NCBI GenBank assembly: GCA_002422865.1
Contig: DITN01000031.1
Coordinates: 7,663-71,662, forward strand
DNA: 64,000 nucleotides
Source of the DNA: Bacteroidetes bacterium UBA6183
GTDB lineage: Bacteria; Bacteroidota; Bacteroidia; UKL13-3
Direction: 5' to 3'
Position 1 is the stretch's first letter. Every line of letters starts with the position of its first letter. Below, one piece after another: positions 52,993-62,302 of this stretch. The translations under genes were made by a program, and so were the position numbers. The notes beneath the pieces were generated by a model. It did not search any database and had not been told where the DNA came from. It worked only from the letters and a program-made list of their open reading frames with translations.

Positions 52993-54411
52993 TTGAAAAA
53001 GTTAAACGTATTAATTGTAAGACAATTTACTAAGTCATTTGTGCCCACGTTTTTAGTGGTGCTGTTTATACTGTTAATGCAGTTTGTATGGCTGTATATT
53101 GACGACCTTGCCGGTAAGGGTTTAAGCGCGTGGGTTATTGCCCAACTCATGTTTTATTTCTCGGCCAGTATTATTCCAATGGCCTTACCCTTGTCTATTC
53201 TATTGGCTTCTATCATGACATTTGGTAACCTAGGCGAAACCTACGAGTTGGTTGCTGCCAAGGCCGCAGGCGTTTCTATTTGGCGCATGTTTATGCCGCT
53301 TATTTATGTGATGTTGTTTTTGGGTGTGTTTGGTTTTTTTACCTCCAACGTTTTAATACCTGAAGCCAATTTAAAAAAGGGCTCCTTGTTGTACGATATC
53401 AAACAACAAAAACCCACCATTTTAATTCAAGATGGTGTGTTTTTTAATGGCATTGAAGGCATTAGCATGCGTGTGGGTAAACGTAATGCCGAAACAGATG
53501 AACTTTCGGATATTGTAATTTACGACCAACGTCAAGGTGGTAGTAAACCCGTTATTATTACGGCCGAAAAAGGCAAAATGGTAATGGGCGATGATAAACG
53601 TTATTTGTTTTTTACCCTTTACAACGGTGCACGTTACGAGGAAATGGATAAACAACAAGGTTACGACCGCACGTATCCGCATACCACATTTAGTTTTAAG
53701 GAAGAAGAAATTGTATTCGATTTACAAGCCTTTAAGTTTAGCCGTACCGATGAAAGTTTGTTTAAAAACCACCATCAAATGTTAAATGTGGTGCAGTTAA
53801 GTCGCGGTTACGATTCGCTTGGTGGCGTAATTGCTCAGAAAAATGAAGCCTTACGTACCAGTTTAAATGCCTATTTTCATTTTGCCGACTCAAACCAAAA
53901 ACTACAACCCATTGCAGCAAGCGGTGTACCCGATAGTATTTTTACGCACCTCATTAAGTTTTCGCAACAAGCTGTGGTAAGTGCTGCATTAAACAATGCA
54001 CGTTCGGCCAAAGGTTATATTGAGTACAGCGTGAGTGATGTGGGAGATACCGAACGAACCCGTATTAAATATGATATTGAATGGCACCGTAAGTTTACCT
54101 TAAGTGTGGCTTGCATTGTTATGTTTTTTATTGGTGCGCCATTTGGTGCCATTGTGCGCAAAGGCGGATTTGGTATGCCTGTGGTGATATCGGTGATATT
54201 CTACATCATATACCACATTATATCTATTACTGGAGAAAAAATGGTTAAAACCGCTTCAACTTCAGCGCCAATGGGTATGTGGTTAGCCGTTATGATATTG
54301 GCTCCTGTAGGTATGGTACTTACTTATTTGGCCTCAACCGATTCGGGTTTGTTTGACAAAGCCTCGTGGAAATCGGCATTTAAACGTTTACTTTTAGTAG
54401 GTAAAAAATAA
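52993..54411 (+). CDS. LptF/LptG-family permease (YjgP/YjgQ), TTG start
   Basis: A 472-residue inner-membrane permease of the LptBFG lipopolysaccharide exporter type. The start LKKLNVLIVRQFTKSFVPTFLVVLFILLMQFVWLYIDDLAGKGL matches the family; the preceding codons overlap the divergent gene, so I place the start at the TTG at 52993. Three N-terminal helices, a large periplasmic beta-jellyroll domain (about 125-360) and three C-terminal helices (SVACIVMFFIGAPFGAIVRKGG) are seen. It should move lipopolysaccharide towards the outer membrane, with LptB, which is not in this window. A glycosyltransferase gene follows after one base. Confidence 0.88.
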   Translation: MKKLNVLIVRQFTKSFVPTFLVVLFILLMQFVWLYIDDLAGKGLSAWVIAQLMFYFSASIIPMALPLSILLASIMTFGNLGETYELVAAKAAGVSIWRMFMPLIYVMLFLGVFGFFTSNVLIPEANLKKGSLLYDIKQQKPTILIQDGVFFNGIEGISMRVGKRNAETDELSDIVIYDQRQGGSKPVIITAEKGKMVMGDDKRYLFFTLYNGARYEEMDKQQGYDRTYPHTTFSFKEEEIVFDLQAFKFSRTDESLFKNHHQMLNVVQLSRGYDSLGGVIAQKNEALRTSLNAYFHFADSNQKLQPIAASGVPDSIFTHLIKFSQQAVVSAALNNARSAKGYIEYSVSDVGDTERTRIKYDIEWHRKFTLSVACIVMFFIGAPFGAIVRKGGFGMPVVISVIFYIIYHIISITGEKMVKTASTSAPMGMWLAVMILAPVGMVLTYLASTDSGLFDKASWKSAFKRLLLVGKK

Positions 54412-54412
54412 C

Positions 54413-55618
54413 ATGGCACCTCGCATTTTATTATTGGTAAACCGTGTGCCTTGGCCTGTTAAAGATGGTGGCACATTGGCGCATTACAATTTGTTAAAAG
54501 GATTGAGCGATGCTGGTTGTAACATTACACTTGCAGCCATGAACACCAGTAAACACCAAGTGGATGTAACTAAACTTCCGGTTTCATTTACCCGTTTGGC
54601 CAAATTACACACCGCTTTTGTTGACAATAGGGTAAAGGCTTTACCGGCTTTTTTCAATTTGTTTGGCAAACAATCGTACAACATCCAACGGTTTATAACA
54701 CCAACATATCAGCAGTTGTTGGTTGATATACTAACCCAACAACAATTTGATTTAGTATTGTTTGATGGCTTATACACTGCGCCCTATGTAGATGTGGTGC
54801 GCAAACACAGCAAGGCTAAAATATGGCTAAGGCAACACAATGTAGAGTATAAAATTTGGGAAACATTGGCCAACCAAACCCAACAAATACTCAAAAAAAA
54901 TTACGTTAAACTGCTCACCAATCGTTTAAAAAAGTTTGAACAACAAGTATTACCAAAGTTTGATGCCATTATTGCGTTAACACCAAAAGATGTAGCAGAT
55001 ATGCAAGCTTTGGGCTGCAAACAACCCATGTTTATTTCACCTGTAGGTATTGATTTTAAACAAACGGTGAGTAAAGTGGTGGTTCAACCCAAATCTGTTT
55101 TTCATTTAGGTGCAATGGATTGGCAACCTAATCAGCAAGCCATGGAGTGGTTTGTAACAGAAGTTTGGCCACTGGTAATTAAACAAAAACCTGATGCTAT
55201 TTTTTACATGGCAGGCAAAAACATGCCGGCTACGTTTAAAAAATATCAAACCAAAAATATAAAAGTATTGGGTGAGGTAGAAGATGCCACCGTGTTTATG
55301 CAAAGTAAACAAATTATGGTAGTGCCTTTATTTGCGGGCAGCGGTATTAGGGTAAAAATATTAGAAGGTTTAAGTTTGGGTAAAACCATTGTTACCACTA
55401 AACTTGGGGTTGAAGGCATTGATGCACAACATAAACAGCACCTTTTGGTGGCTGATGATGCACAAACTTTTGCGGCAAGTATTGTTGAGTTGTTGCAAAA
55501 TTCGGCATTAGCCGAACAGCTTGGTGATGCTGCAAAACAGTTGGCAACTGACCAATATCATAATAACAAAGTGATATCTCGCTTGTTAAACTTTTATAAT
55601 ACACAACAGCACGCTTAA
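54413..55618 (+). CDS. Glycosyltransferase family 4 protein
   Basis: A 401-residue GT-B glycosyltransferase. The N-terminal acceptor side is ILLLVNRVPWPVKDGGTLAHYNLLKGL. The donor side starts SVFHLGAMDWQPNQQAMEWFV and includes FAGSGIRVKILEGLSLGKTIVTTKLGVEG. It begins one base after the LptG-like stop, so it is likely translated from the same message; the pairing suggests it modifies lipopolysaccharide or another envelope glycan. It is followed by ribBA 26 bases later. Confidence 0.88.
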   Translation: MAPRILLLVNRVPWPVKDGGTLAHYNLLKGLSDAGCNITLAAMNTSKHQVDVTKLPVSFTRLAKLHTAFVDNRVKALPAFFNLFGKQSYNIQRFITPTYQQLLVDILTQQQFDLVLFDGLYTAPYVDVVRKHSKAKIWLRQHNVEYKIWETLANQTQQILKKNYVKLLTNRLKKFEQQVLPKFDAIIALTPKDVADMQALGCKQPMFISPVGIDFKQTVSKVVVQPKSVFHLGAMDWQPNQQAMEWFVTEVWPLVIKQKPDAIFYMAGKNMPATFKKYQTKNIKVLGEVEDATVFMQSKQIMVVPLFAGSGIRVKILEGLSLGKTIVTTKLGVEGIDAQHKQHLLVADDAQTFAASIVELLQNSALAEQLGDAAKQLATDQYHNNKVISRLLNFYNTQQHA

Positions 55619-55644
55619 TTTGCAAAGCAATTTATATACACGTC

Positions 55645-56844
55645 ATGAGTTTTACATTTAACACCATAGAAGAAGCCATTGAGGACATTAAACAAGGTAA
55701 GTTAATTATTGTTGTTGATGATGAGGACAGAGAAAACGAGGGCGATTTTTTAACAGCCGCACGCAATGTAACTCCTGAGGTTATTAATTTTATGGCCACT
55801 CATGGTCGCGGTTTAATATGCGCACCCATTACACCCGAGCGTAGCCAAGAGTTGGGTTTAAACCTGATGGTGAAACAAAACAATGCAGTACACGAAACTG
55901 CGTTTACCGTTTCGGTTGATTTATTAACGCAAGGTTGTACCACAGGTATTAGCGCGCAAGACAGGGCAAAAACAGTTCAGGCATTAATTAACCCCGATAC
56001 TAAACCTGATGAGTTGGGTAGACCCGGACATATATTTCCGTTAATTGCCAATAAAGAAGGTGTGTTGCGCAGGGCAGGACATACCGAAGCTGCAATCGAT
56101 TTATCACGTTTAGCCGGCTTTGAACCGGCAGGTTGTATTGTTGAAATTTTGAATGAAGATGGTACCATGGCACGTTTGCCTGATTTAATTAAGGTGGCCG
56201 AGCGCTTTAATTTAAAGTTGATTACCATTAAAGATTTAATAGAATACCGTTTAAAAACCGAAAGTTTAATACGCAGAATAATATCGGTTGAAATGCCTAC
56301 CAAACATGGTAATTTCGAGTTGATTGCTTTTGAACAAAAAGATAACGGGCAAGAACATTTGGTGCTAAAAAAAGGAACTTGGGAACTCAACGAACCTGTA
56401 TTGGTGCGTGTGCATTCATCATGCATAACAGGTGATATTTTCCATAGCATGCGTTGTGATTGCGGAGAGCAATTGCAAAAATCGATGGAGATGATTGAGC
56501 ACGAAGGAAAAGGTGCAATTATATACATCAACCAAGAGGGCAGAGGCATTGGTTTAACCAATAAGTTAAAAGCATATAAGCTACAAGAACAAGGTTTGGA
56601 TACGGTTGATGCAAATGTGCAATTAGGCTTTAAACCAGATGAACGCGATTACGGTGTAGGAGCTCAAATGTTGCGCGATATCGGGATTCATAAAATGCGT
56701 TTAATGACTAACAACCCAACTAAACGTGCAGGTTTAATTGGTTACGGATTAGAGATTGTAGAAAATGTGCCTATTAAAACTCCGGCCAACAAACACAATG
56801 AAAACTACCTAAAAACTAAGCGCGAGCGCATGGGGCATGACTAG
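55645..56844 (+). CDS. ribBA: Bifunctional RibBA: DHBP synthase / GTP cyclohydrolase II
   Basis: A 399-residue bifunctional riboflavin biosynthesis enzyme. The N-terminal RibB domain makes 3,4-dihydroxy-2-butanone 4-phosphate from ribulose 5-phosphate (VDDEDRENEGDFLTAA, HGRGLICAP, TTGISAQDR, RPGHIFPL). The C-terminal RibA domain opens GTP (RVHSSCITGDIFHSMRCDCG with zinc-binding cysteines, and NQEGRGIGLTNKL). Both active sites are intact. No FMN riboswitch is visible upstream, as the gene is embedded in the permease-glycosyltransferase run. A terminator follows. Confidence 0.97.
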   Translation: MSFTFNTIEEAIEDIKQGKLIIVVDDEDRENEGDFLTAARNVTPEVINFMATHGRGLICAPITPERSQELGLNLMVKQNNAVHETAFTVSVDLLTQGCTTGISAQDRAKTVQALINPDTKPDELGRPGHIFPLIANKEGVLRRAGHTEAAIDLSRLAGFEPAGCIVEILNEDGTMARLPDLIKVAERFNLKLITIKDLIEYRLKTESLIRRIISVEMPTKHGNFELIAFEQKDNGQEHLVLKKGTWELNEPVLVRVHSSCITGDIFHSMRCDCGEQLQKSMEMIEHEGKGAIIYINQEGRGIGLTNKLKAYKLQEQGLDTVDANVQLGFKPDERDYGVGAQMLRDIGIHKMRLMTNNPTKRAGLIGYGLEIVENVPIKTPANKHNENYLKTKRERMGHD

Positions 56845-56862
56845 CAAATAAAGAGTTTTTTA

Positions 56863-56895
56863 AAGCGGTAACTAAATATTAGTTACCGCTTTTTT
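56863..56895 (+). terminator. Terminator of the ribBA transcript
   Basis: A perfect 12-bp stem aagcggtaacta / tagttaccgctt with a T run, 18 bases after the ribBA stop. Confidence 0.88.
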
Positions 56896-56963
56896 GTTGT
56901 AATGATGTTGATTTTTGCATTTGTATAAAGGTAGGTATGTGTTGAAAGTTAAACCCGGCTTAG

Positions 56964-57083
56964 GGTTCCAATGCTTCGGAAGCAGCAGTTACCGGAGTAA
57001 CTGTAAAAAGTGCGACCGAAAAGTCACGTGCGTTGGTTGTGCTTTATGGTAAGCCCAAAGATTTTATACAAACGGTATTTTAA
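56964..57083 (+). pseudogene. Possible remnant of a coding region
   Basis: A stretch of 39 codons reads through to a TAA at 57081 (GSNASEAAVTGV... ending GKPKDFIQTVF) and has a protein-like composition, but an in-frame TAG lies just before it and there is no start codon. It may be the tail of a decayed gene, or chance. I do not recognise the peptide. Confidence 0.25.
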
Positions 57084-57128
57084 CCTTGCTTTATTTGGTT
57101 TACTTTGTGCCTTTAATAGCCCCGTTGT

Positions 57129-58061
57129 ATGAATATATTAGAAGTTAAACATGTTACCAAACAATACGCCACGCACAAAGCATTAAACGATGTGAGTTTG
57201 GTGGTGCCTAAAGGCAGTATATTTGGTTTACTTGGCCCAAATGGTGCGGGTAAAACCAGTTTAATTCGTATCATTACCCAAATTACCCAAGCCGATAAAG
57301 GAGAGATTTTTTTTGATGGTGAGTTGCTTAAACCGGAGCACATTTACCAAATTGGTTATTTACCCGAGGAGCGTGGTTTATACAAAAAAATGGAAGTGGG
57401 TGAGCAACTTTTATACTTTGCGCAATTAAAAGGATTGAGTAGGAAAGAGGCCATGCACAAGCTTAAAGATTGGATTGAACGTTTTGAAATTAAATCGTGG
57501 TGGGGCAAAAAAGTTGAAGAGTTAAGCAAAGGTATGCAGCAAAAAATACAATTTATTGCTACAGTATTGCATCAGCCTAAATTGATTATTTTAGATGAAC
57601 CGTTTAGTGGTTTTGATCCCATAAATGCCGATTTAATTACGCAAGAAATTTTAAAGTTGAAACAACAAGGCAGCAGCATTATTTTTAGCACGCACCGCAT
57701 GGAAAGTGTGGAGCAATTGTGTGATGATATTGCTTTAATTAATAAATCGGAGAAGGTGTTGGATGGCTCTGTAAAACAAGTACGCGAGCAATTTAGAACA
57801 CACATTTTTAATGTAGAATGTACCAGCCCGCAAATTATTTTACCTGATACTTATCAAGTGGCAAGCAGTAAACAGCTTGATAACAATCACTTTGTGTACG
57901 AAATTAAAAAGCCCCAACACGAAGCCAACAACATTTTGCTGAAGGAGTTGTTAAACCAAACAGAAATTATAAGATTTGCCGAGATGCTTCCAACCATGTC
58001 GCAAATATTTATTGATGTGGTAAATGCGCATCAACCTAACCATATTTTAACAGCACAATAA
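57129..58061 (+). CDS. ABC transporter ATP-binding protein (NatA-like)
   Basis: A 310-residue ABC ATPase. Walker A is GPNGAGKTS, the signature is ELSKGMQQKIQFIA, and Walker B is LIILDEPFSGFDP. After the ATPase domain a C-terminal DUF4162-like part follows (about 220-300), as in exporters of the NatA/YadG kind that pair with a separate permease. The usual permease gene is not adjacent; the next gene, 10 bases later, is an M20 dipeptidase. The start lies behind a gene-remnant-like segment. The transported substrate is unknown. Confidence 0.88.
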   Translation: MNILEVKHVTKQYATHKALNDVSLVVPKGSIFGLLGPNGAGKTSLIRIITQITQADKGEIFFDGELLKPEHIYQIGYLPEERGLYKKMEVGEQLLYFAQLKGLSRKEAMHKLKDWIERFEIKSWWGKKVEELSKGMQQKIQFIATVLHQPKLIILDEPFSGFDPINADLITQEILKLKQQGSSIIFSTHRMESVEQLCDDIALINKSEKVLDGSVKQVREQFRTHIFNVECTSPQIILPDTYQVASSKQLDNNHFVYEIKKPQHEANNILLKELLNQTEIIRFAEMLPTMSQIFIDVVNAHQPNHILTAQ

Positions 58062-58071
58062 CAACATAATT

Positions 58072-59460
58072 ATGAGTGATATTAAACAGTACATTGAACA
58101 AAACAAACAACGTTTTTTAGACGAACTTTTTGCGTTATTACGTATTCCATCTATTAGTGCCGATAGTGCTTTTGCAGGCGATGTGGCTAAGGCTGCCGAT
58201 TTTGTGGCCGAGCGTATGCGCGAAGCTGGGGCTGATAAGGTAGAGGTTTGCAAAACACCGGGACATCCAATTGTGTATGGCGAAAAAATAATTGACCCAA
58301 GTTTGCCAACCGTGTTGGTTTACGGTCATTATGATGTGCAACCTGCTGTGCCACTTGAATTGTGGGATACACCTCCATTTGAACCTACCATTAAGAAAAC
58401 CGAATTACACCCTGAAGGTGCAATTTTTGCCCGTGGTTCGGCTGATGATAAAGGACAGTTTTACATGCATGTAAAAGCGTTTGAATACATGATTCATAAC
58501 AATGCTTTACCTTGTAACATTAAAATGATGATTGAGGGTGAAGAGGAAGTGGGAAGTAACAACTTAGCCGATTTTTGTATTGCCAATAAAGAGCGTTTAA
58601 AAGCAGATGTGGTATTGATTTCTGATACCTCTATTATTGCTAATGATTGCCCAAGTATTGACACCGGCTTACGTGGCTTGAGTTATGTGGAGGTTGAAGT
58701 TACTGGTCCTAATCGCGATTTACACTCAGGCGTATATGGTGGTGCTGTGGCTAACCCAGTAAATGTGTTGGCTAAAATGATTGCCAGCATGCATGATGAA
58801 AACAACCACATTACTATTCCCGGTTTTTACGATAAAGTAGCGGAGTTAACAGCTGCTGAGCGCGAAGACCTAAACAAAGCTCCGTTTGACTTGGAAGCTT
58901 ATAAAAAAGATTTAAATGTAGGTGATGTTTGGGGCGAAAAAGGATACACTGTTTTAGAACGTACAGGTATTCGCCCAACGCTAGATGTAAACGGCATTTG
59001 GGGCGGTTACATTGGCGAAGGTGCTAAAACCGTTTTGCCAAGCAAAGCATTTGCAAAAATTAGCATGCGTTTGGTGCCACACCAAGTAAGCGATGAAATT
59101 ACCGAGTTGTTTAAAAAACACTTTGAAAGTATAGCACCTGCTGGTGTAAAAGTAGAAGTTCGTCCGCACCACGGTGGCGAGCCTGTGGTAACACCAACGG
59201 ATAGCGTAGCGTATAGAGCAGCATCTAAAGCTATGGAAACTACTTTTGGTAAAACTCCGGTGCCCACACGTGGCGGAGGAAGTATTCCGATTGTAGCCAT
59301 GTTTGAAAAAGAATTGGGTTTGAAATCCGTTTTAATGGGCTTTGGTTTAGACAGTGATGCACTGCACTCGCCAAACGAACATTACGGTATTGTAAACTAC
59401 TTAAAAGGTATAGAAACCATTCCTTATTTCTTTAAGTATTACGCTGAGGGAAGTAAGTAG
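58072..59460 (+). CDS. M20-family dipeptidase
   Basis: A 462-residue zinc peptidase of family M20 (CPG2/PepV-like). The first metal motif is YGHYDVQPA, followed by ARGSADDKGQFYMHV and EGEEEVGS, the acid/base and ligand positions; the C-terminal region has ALHSPNEHYG. The dimerisation lid domain is in the middle (from about residue 210, RDLHSGVYGGAVANPVNVL). It should cleave cytoplasmic dipeptides. It follows the ABC ATPase gene by 10 bases. A strong terminator follows. Confidence 0.94.
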   Translation: MSDIKQYIEQNKQRFLDELFALLRIPSISADSAFAGDVAKAADFVAERMREAGADKVEVCKTPGHPIVYGEKIIDPSLPTVLVYGHYDVQPAVPLELWDTPPFEPTIKKTELHPEGAIFARGSADDKGQFYMHVKAFEYMIHNNALPCNIKMMIEGEEEVGSNNLADFCIANKERLKADVVLISDTSIIANDCPSIDTGLRGLSYVEVEVTGPNRDLHSGVYGGAVANPVNVLAKMIASMHDENNHITIPGFYDKVAELTAAEREDLNKAPFDLEAYKKDLNVGDVWGEKGYTVLERTGIRPTLDVNGIWGGYIGEGAKTVLPSKAFAKISMRLVPHQVSDEITELFKKHFESIAPAGVKVEVRPHHGGEPVVTPTDSVAYRAASKAMETTFGKTPVPTRGGGSIPIVAMFEKELGLKSVLMGFGLDSDALHSPNEHYGIVNYLKGIETIPYFFKYYAEGSK

Positions 59461-59484
59461 TTACTTGAGTGGATTTTAATATTG

Positions 59485-59522
59485 AACGGCCGCTTGTTGA
59501 TTTCAACAAGCGGCCGTTTTTG
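59485..59522 (+). terminator. Strong terminator between convergent genes
   Basis: A 16-bp perfect stem (aacggccgcttgttga with tcaacaagcggccgtt, 2-nt loop) followed by a T run, between the dipeptidase and the convergent SUMF1-like gene. Confidence 0.9.
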
Positions 59523-59526
59523 CGGG

Positions 59527-60681
59527 TTATTTTTTATGTGGTGCAAACAAAGCCACTCTAAACCCTGACTCATTTACAATATCTTCTTTTGTATTTGCTG
59601 GTACGTAACCTTGGTAAGTGTAACATTTATTCTTGTTGTATTCCTGTAAAAAAGGTTGGTACTTAATAAAAACAGGAAAATTATTCTCGGAGCTAATAAT
59701 TAACTGATTGCAAATGCTGTTTAATTGCCCATGTATATCTTTTTCCAAGCAATCTGTGGTTGAGTCTTTAATGATGCTGTAAACGAAACCGTAGTTTTTA
59801 TACCTAGAGGGTTTGATTGCTGGTTCAATTACTCGTTCTGTCGGCTTGTATGATGTTGACTTTTGTTCATCGCTACTTTTGGTGTAGTTAAAATACAAAT
59901 CCATTCTGTTTTCAAGGTCTAATTGCGCACCTTCATTAAAACCACCATTTGTAATCCAATAATTTTTAATTGCGTCTTTTAAGCCAGTATAGTAATATTC
60001 AATTGATTCATCAATTGTCTTTGTCTCTGCAGAAAAAAAATCAAATTGCTTTGAAAGTGCATAATCTAATTCAATGGGTTGTGGCAGTCTGTAAGTAGGG
60101 AGTATAAAGTCATCACTCCAAATAGGTGGCTGGGAAAAATTGGGCACGTCATGTCGCCAAGCATCAAATTCGTAAAACTCACCAGGTTGTTTAATTACAT
60201 CACCCATAAAAGCTCCTAAAACAAAGGTTTCCAAACTAAAAACATTGTCTATCAAAAGGGTTTTAAAGTCTAACCGTAGTTTTTTTTCTTGTATTAAAAT
60301 GTACTCGTTTGTTCTTGCTGTTTTCCAAATACAATAATTCATTATTTGCTCGTTAGTGAGTCCTGTTACGGGTTCTAAATCGTATTTTGGATTGAATAGT
60401 TTGTTTGATTTTTCTTGGTTTTGGGGTAATAATAAGTGAGCACATTTGTATTGATCACTGCTGTTTCTTTCCGTAAAATATTGCCACAAAATAAATGTAA
60501 GGTATTCCTTATTTGTGGTAAGGTGACGACTCAGGTAGAAAGGTGATAATGAGTCTTGTTTTTGAGGGTTATAATAAATAAGATCTTTAGGGAAATACTT
60601 TGATTTGTTTGGACTGTTTTTATCTGTTGCAATAAAAGAAACAGTAACAAAAAATAAGATGATGATTAAGAAGTTTTTCAT
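59527..60681 (-). CDS. Diverged formylglycine-generating-enzyme-like (SUMF1) exported protein
   Basis: A 384-residue exported protein (signal MKNFLIIILFFVTVSFIA; start chosen at 60681). It has the skeleton of SUMF1/FGE-type domains: FYLSRHLTTNKEYLTFIL near the N-terminus, PVTGLTNEQIMNYCIWKTAR, LPTYRLPQPIELDYAL (the RLPTEAEWE position) and NESGFRVALFAP at the end. The core is degenerate, and I do not see the conserved active-site cysteines of true FGEs. Such domains occur in Bacteroidota GldJ/GldK, but this does not look like either. Function is unknown; it may be a structural or binding protein. Confidence 0.6.
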   Translation of the reverse strand: MKNFLIIILFFVTVSFIATDKNSPNKSKYFPKDLIYYNPQKQDSLSPFYLSRHLTTNKEYLTFILWQYFTERNSSDQYKCAHLLLPQNQEKSNKLFNPKYDLEPVTGLTNEQIMNYCIWKTARTNEYILIQEKKLRLDFKTLLIDNVFSLETFVLGAFMGDVIKQPGEFYEFDAWRHDVPNFSQPPIWSDDFILPTYRLPQPIELDYALSKQFDFFSAETKTIDESIEYYYTGLKDAIKNYWITNGGFNEGAQLDLENRMDLYFNYTKSSDEQKSTSYKPTERVIEPAIKPSRYKNYGFVYSIIKDSTTDCLEKDIHGQLNSICNQLIISSENNFPVFIKYQPFLQEYNKNKCYTYQGYVPANTKEDIVNESGFRVALFAPHKK

Positions 60682-60892
60682 GTGGCTTTTGCTTGATAAA
60701 ACGCATTTCAAATTAAGTTTTTATAATAAGCTAAACAAACTTCACTTAGATATAATGGAATAATAGAAATTCAATCCTCAACCATAAACCCGTTAATTAT
60801 GTAACTACCCTTTTTTATTGTGTAACGCCTGGTAAGGTAATGGGGTAGACCTTTGCTCAGTGAAAAATCATTCACACATTAATCCGATTATT

Positions 60893-62101
60893 ATGAAGTT
60901 TTTGTTTTTACCATTTACCTTTTTATTATTCATACTCATAAATCCTAAAGTGAATTATGCACAAGCGCCTGTTTTAGGAAGGGCGTCAACATTTGTTTTG
61001 TTTACCAGTGCTGGAGCATTTTCTAATACTGGAGCTTCTGTTATAACAGGTGATATTGGAACCCAGGTGGGCGCACTTACCGGATTTCCTCCGGGCACGG
61101 TTAACGGTAACATCCACGTAGCCGATTCGGTTACTGCTTTGGCTGCTGCAAACTTAGGTACAGCCTATACCAGCTTAAATGCACTAACCTGCGACAGTAC
61201 CATTGGTGCCACAATGGGCAACGGACAAATACTTACACCTAAAGTTTATTGTATCACCACACTTGCATCCATTAACGGAACATTAACTTTAAATGCTTTG
61301 GGTAATCCTAATGCTGTATTTGTAATTAAAGTAAATGGCGCTTTGTCAACATCTATTGCAACACAAATTTTATTGATTAATTCGGCAAACTTTAACAATG
61401 TGTACTGGCAAGTGAACGGTGCATTTACTTTGGGTGATAGCACTGTTTTTAAAGGGACTGTTATAGCAAATGGAGCCATTAGTTTATTGCCTAGTTCGTC
61501 TATTTTAGGAAGGGGATTAACTACAGCAGGAGCCATCACCATTCAAAACACAAACAGTGTACTTCCTGTTAAATTAATGTCGTTTACGGCAAATTGTAAC
61601 ATGAAAAAAATAGAATTTAAATGGGTTACAGCTTCAGAATACAACAACAGTTATTTTACCATTGAGTCGAGCGCTAACCAACGTAATTGGACCGCCATTA
61701 CCAAAGTAAACGGAAATGGTACTTCTAATTCGCTACAAACATATACTTACCGCTTTTTAAACCAATTGCCGGCCAATATATATTACCGTTTAAAACAAAC
61801 AGATATCGATGGCAATTACTCATACTCGGGAGTTGTTGTTGCCAATCCGTGTAACCGTGAGGTGTTGAATATTGACATGTACCCAAATCCAACAACTGGA
61901 TTTATTAACTTATCTTATCACCAAGATGGAGATCAATCGGGTGCTGTATCGGTTTACAATATGTTAGGTGCTATGGTATTCCAAACAGAAGGTTTTCCAT
62001 CAGCCATCAATTTCGAATCGCAACCCAATGGTGTTTATTTTGTTCATTTTACAAACAATACGCAAAACTTGGTTAAGAAAATAATGGTTAAACACCAGTA
62101 G
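60893..62101 (+). CDS. DUF3494 ice-binding-like protein with T9SS sorting domain
   Basis: A 402-residue secreted protein. Signal peptide MKFLFLPFTFLLFILINPKVNYAQ; start chosen at 60893 over an upstream GTG. The DUF3494 domain spans about residues 25-225: LGRASTFVLFTSAGAFSNTGASVITGDIG, LTPKVYCITTLASINGTLTL, VFVIKVNGALSTSIA, NVYWQVNGAFTLGDSTVFKGTVIANGAISL and ILGRGLTTAGAITI. This right-handed beta-helix is the fold of many microbial ice-binding proteins. A roughly 90-residue linker domain follows (SFTANCNMKKIEFKWVTASEYNNSYFTIE) and then a T9SS sorting domain (MYPNPTTGFINLSYH ... NGVYFVHFTNNTQNLVKKIMV). Confidence 0.88.
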   Translation: MKFLFLPFTFLLFILINPKVNYAQAPVLGRASTFVLFTSAGAFSNTGASVITGDIGTQVGALTGFPPGTVNGNIHVADSVTALAAANLGTAYTSLNALTCDSTIGATMGNGQILTPKVYCITTLASINGTLTLNALGNPNAVFVIKVNGALSTSIATQILLINSANFNNVYWQVNGAFTLGDSTVFKGTVIANGAISLLPSSSILGRGLTTAGAITIQNTNSVLPVKLMSFTANCNMKKIEFKWVTASEYNNSYFTIESSANQRNWTAITKVNGNGTSNSLQTYTYRFLNQLPANIYYRLKQTDIDGNYSYSGVVVANPCNREVLNIDMYPNPTTGFINLSYHQDGDQSGAVSVYNMLGAMVFQTEGFPSAINFESQPNGVYFVHFTNNTQNLVKKIMVKHQ

Positions 62102-62141
62102 ATTCATAAAATAACTATTCCATTCAAAAGGGTTTAGTGAT

Positions 62142-62173
62142 GAGGCTGTCTCAAAAGGGCAGCCTCTTTTTTG
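62142..62173 (+). terminator. Terminator of the DUF3494 gene
   Basis: The stem gaggctg / cagcctc (62142-62148 and 62160-62166) with a long T run. Confidence 0.85.
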
Positions 62174-62302
62174 ATGCAATATTAGATGCTCAGAAAGCTT
62201 TTAGGATTTATTTTTGGAGCACTACAACCCATATGTCTTCCTCAACAATCAAATACTACAACAACATCATCTTATCATGGGTGTGTTATACCTTACTTTT
62301 TA

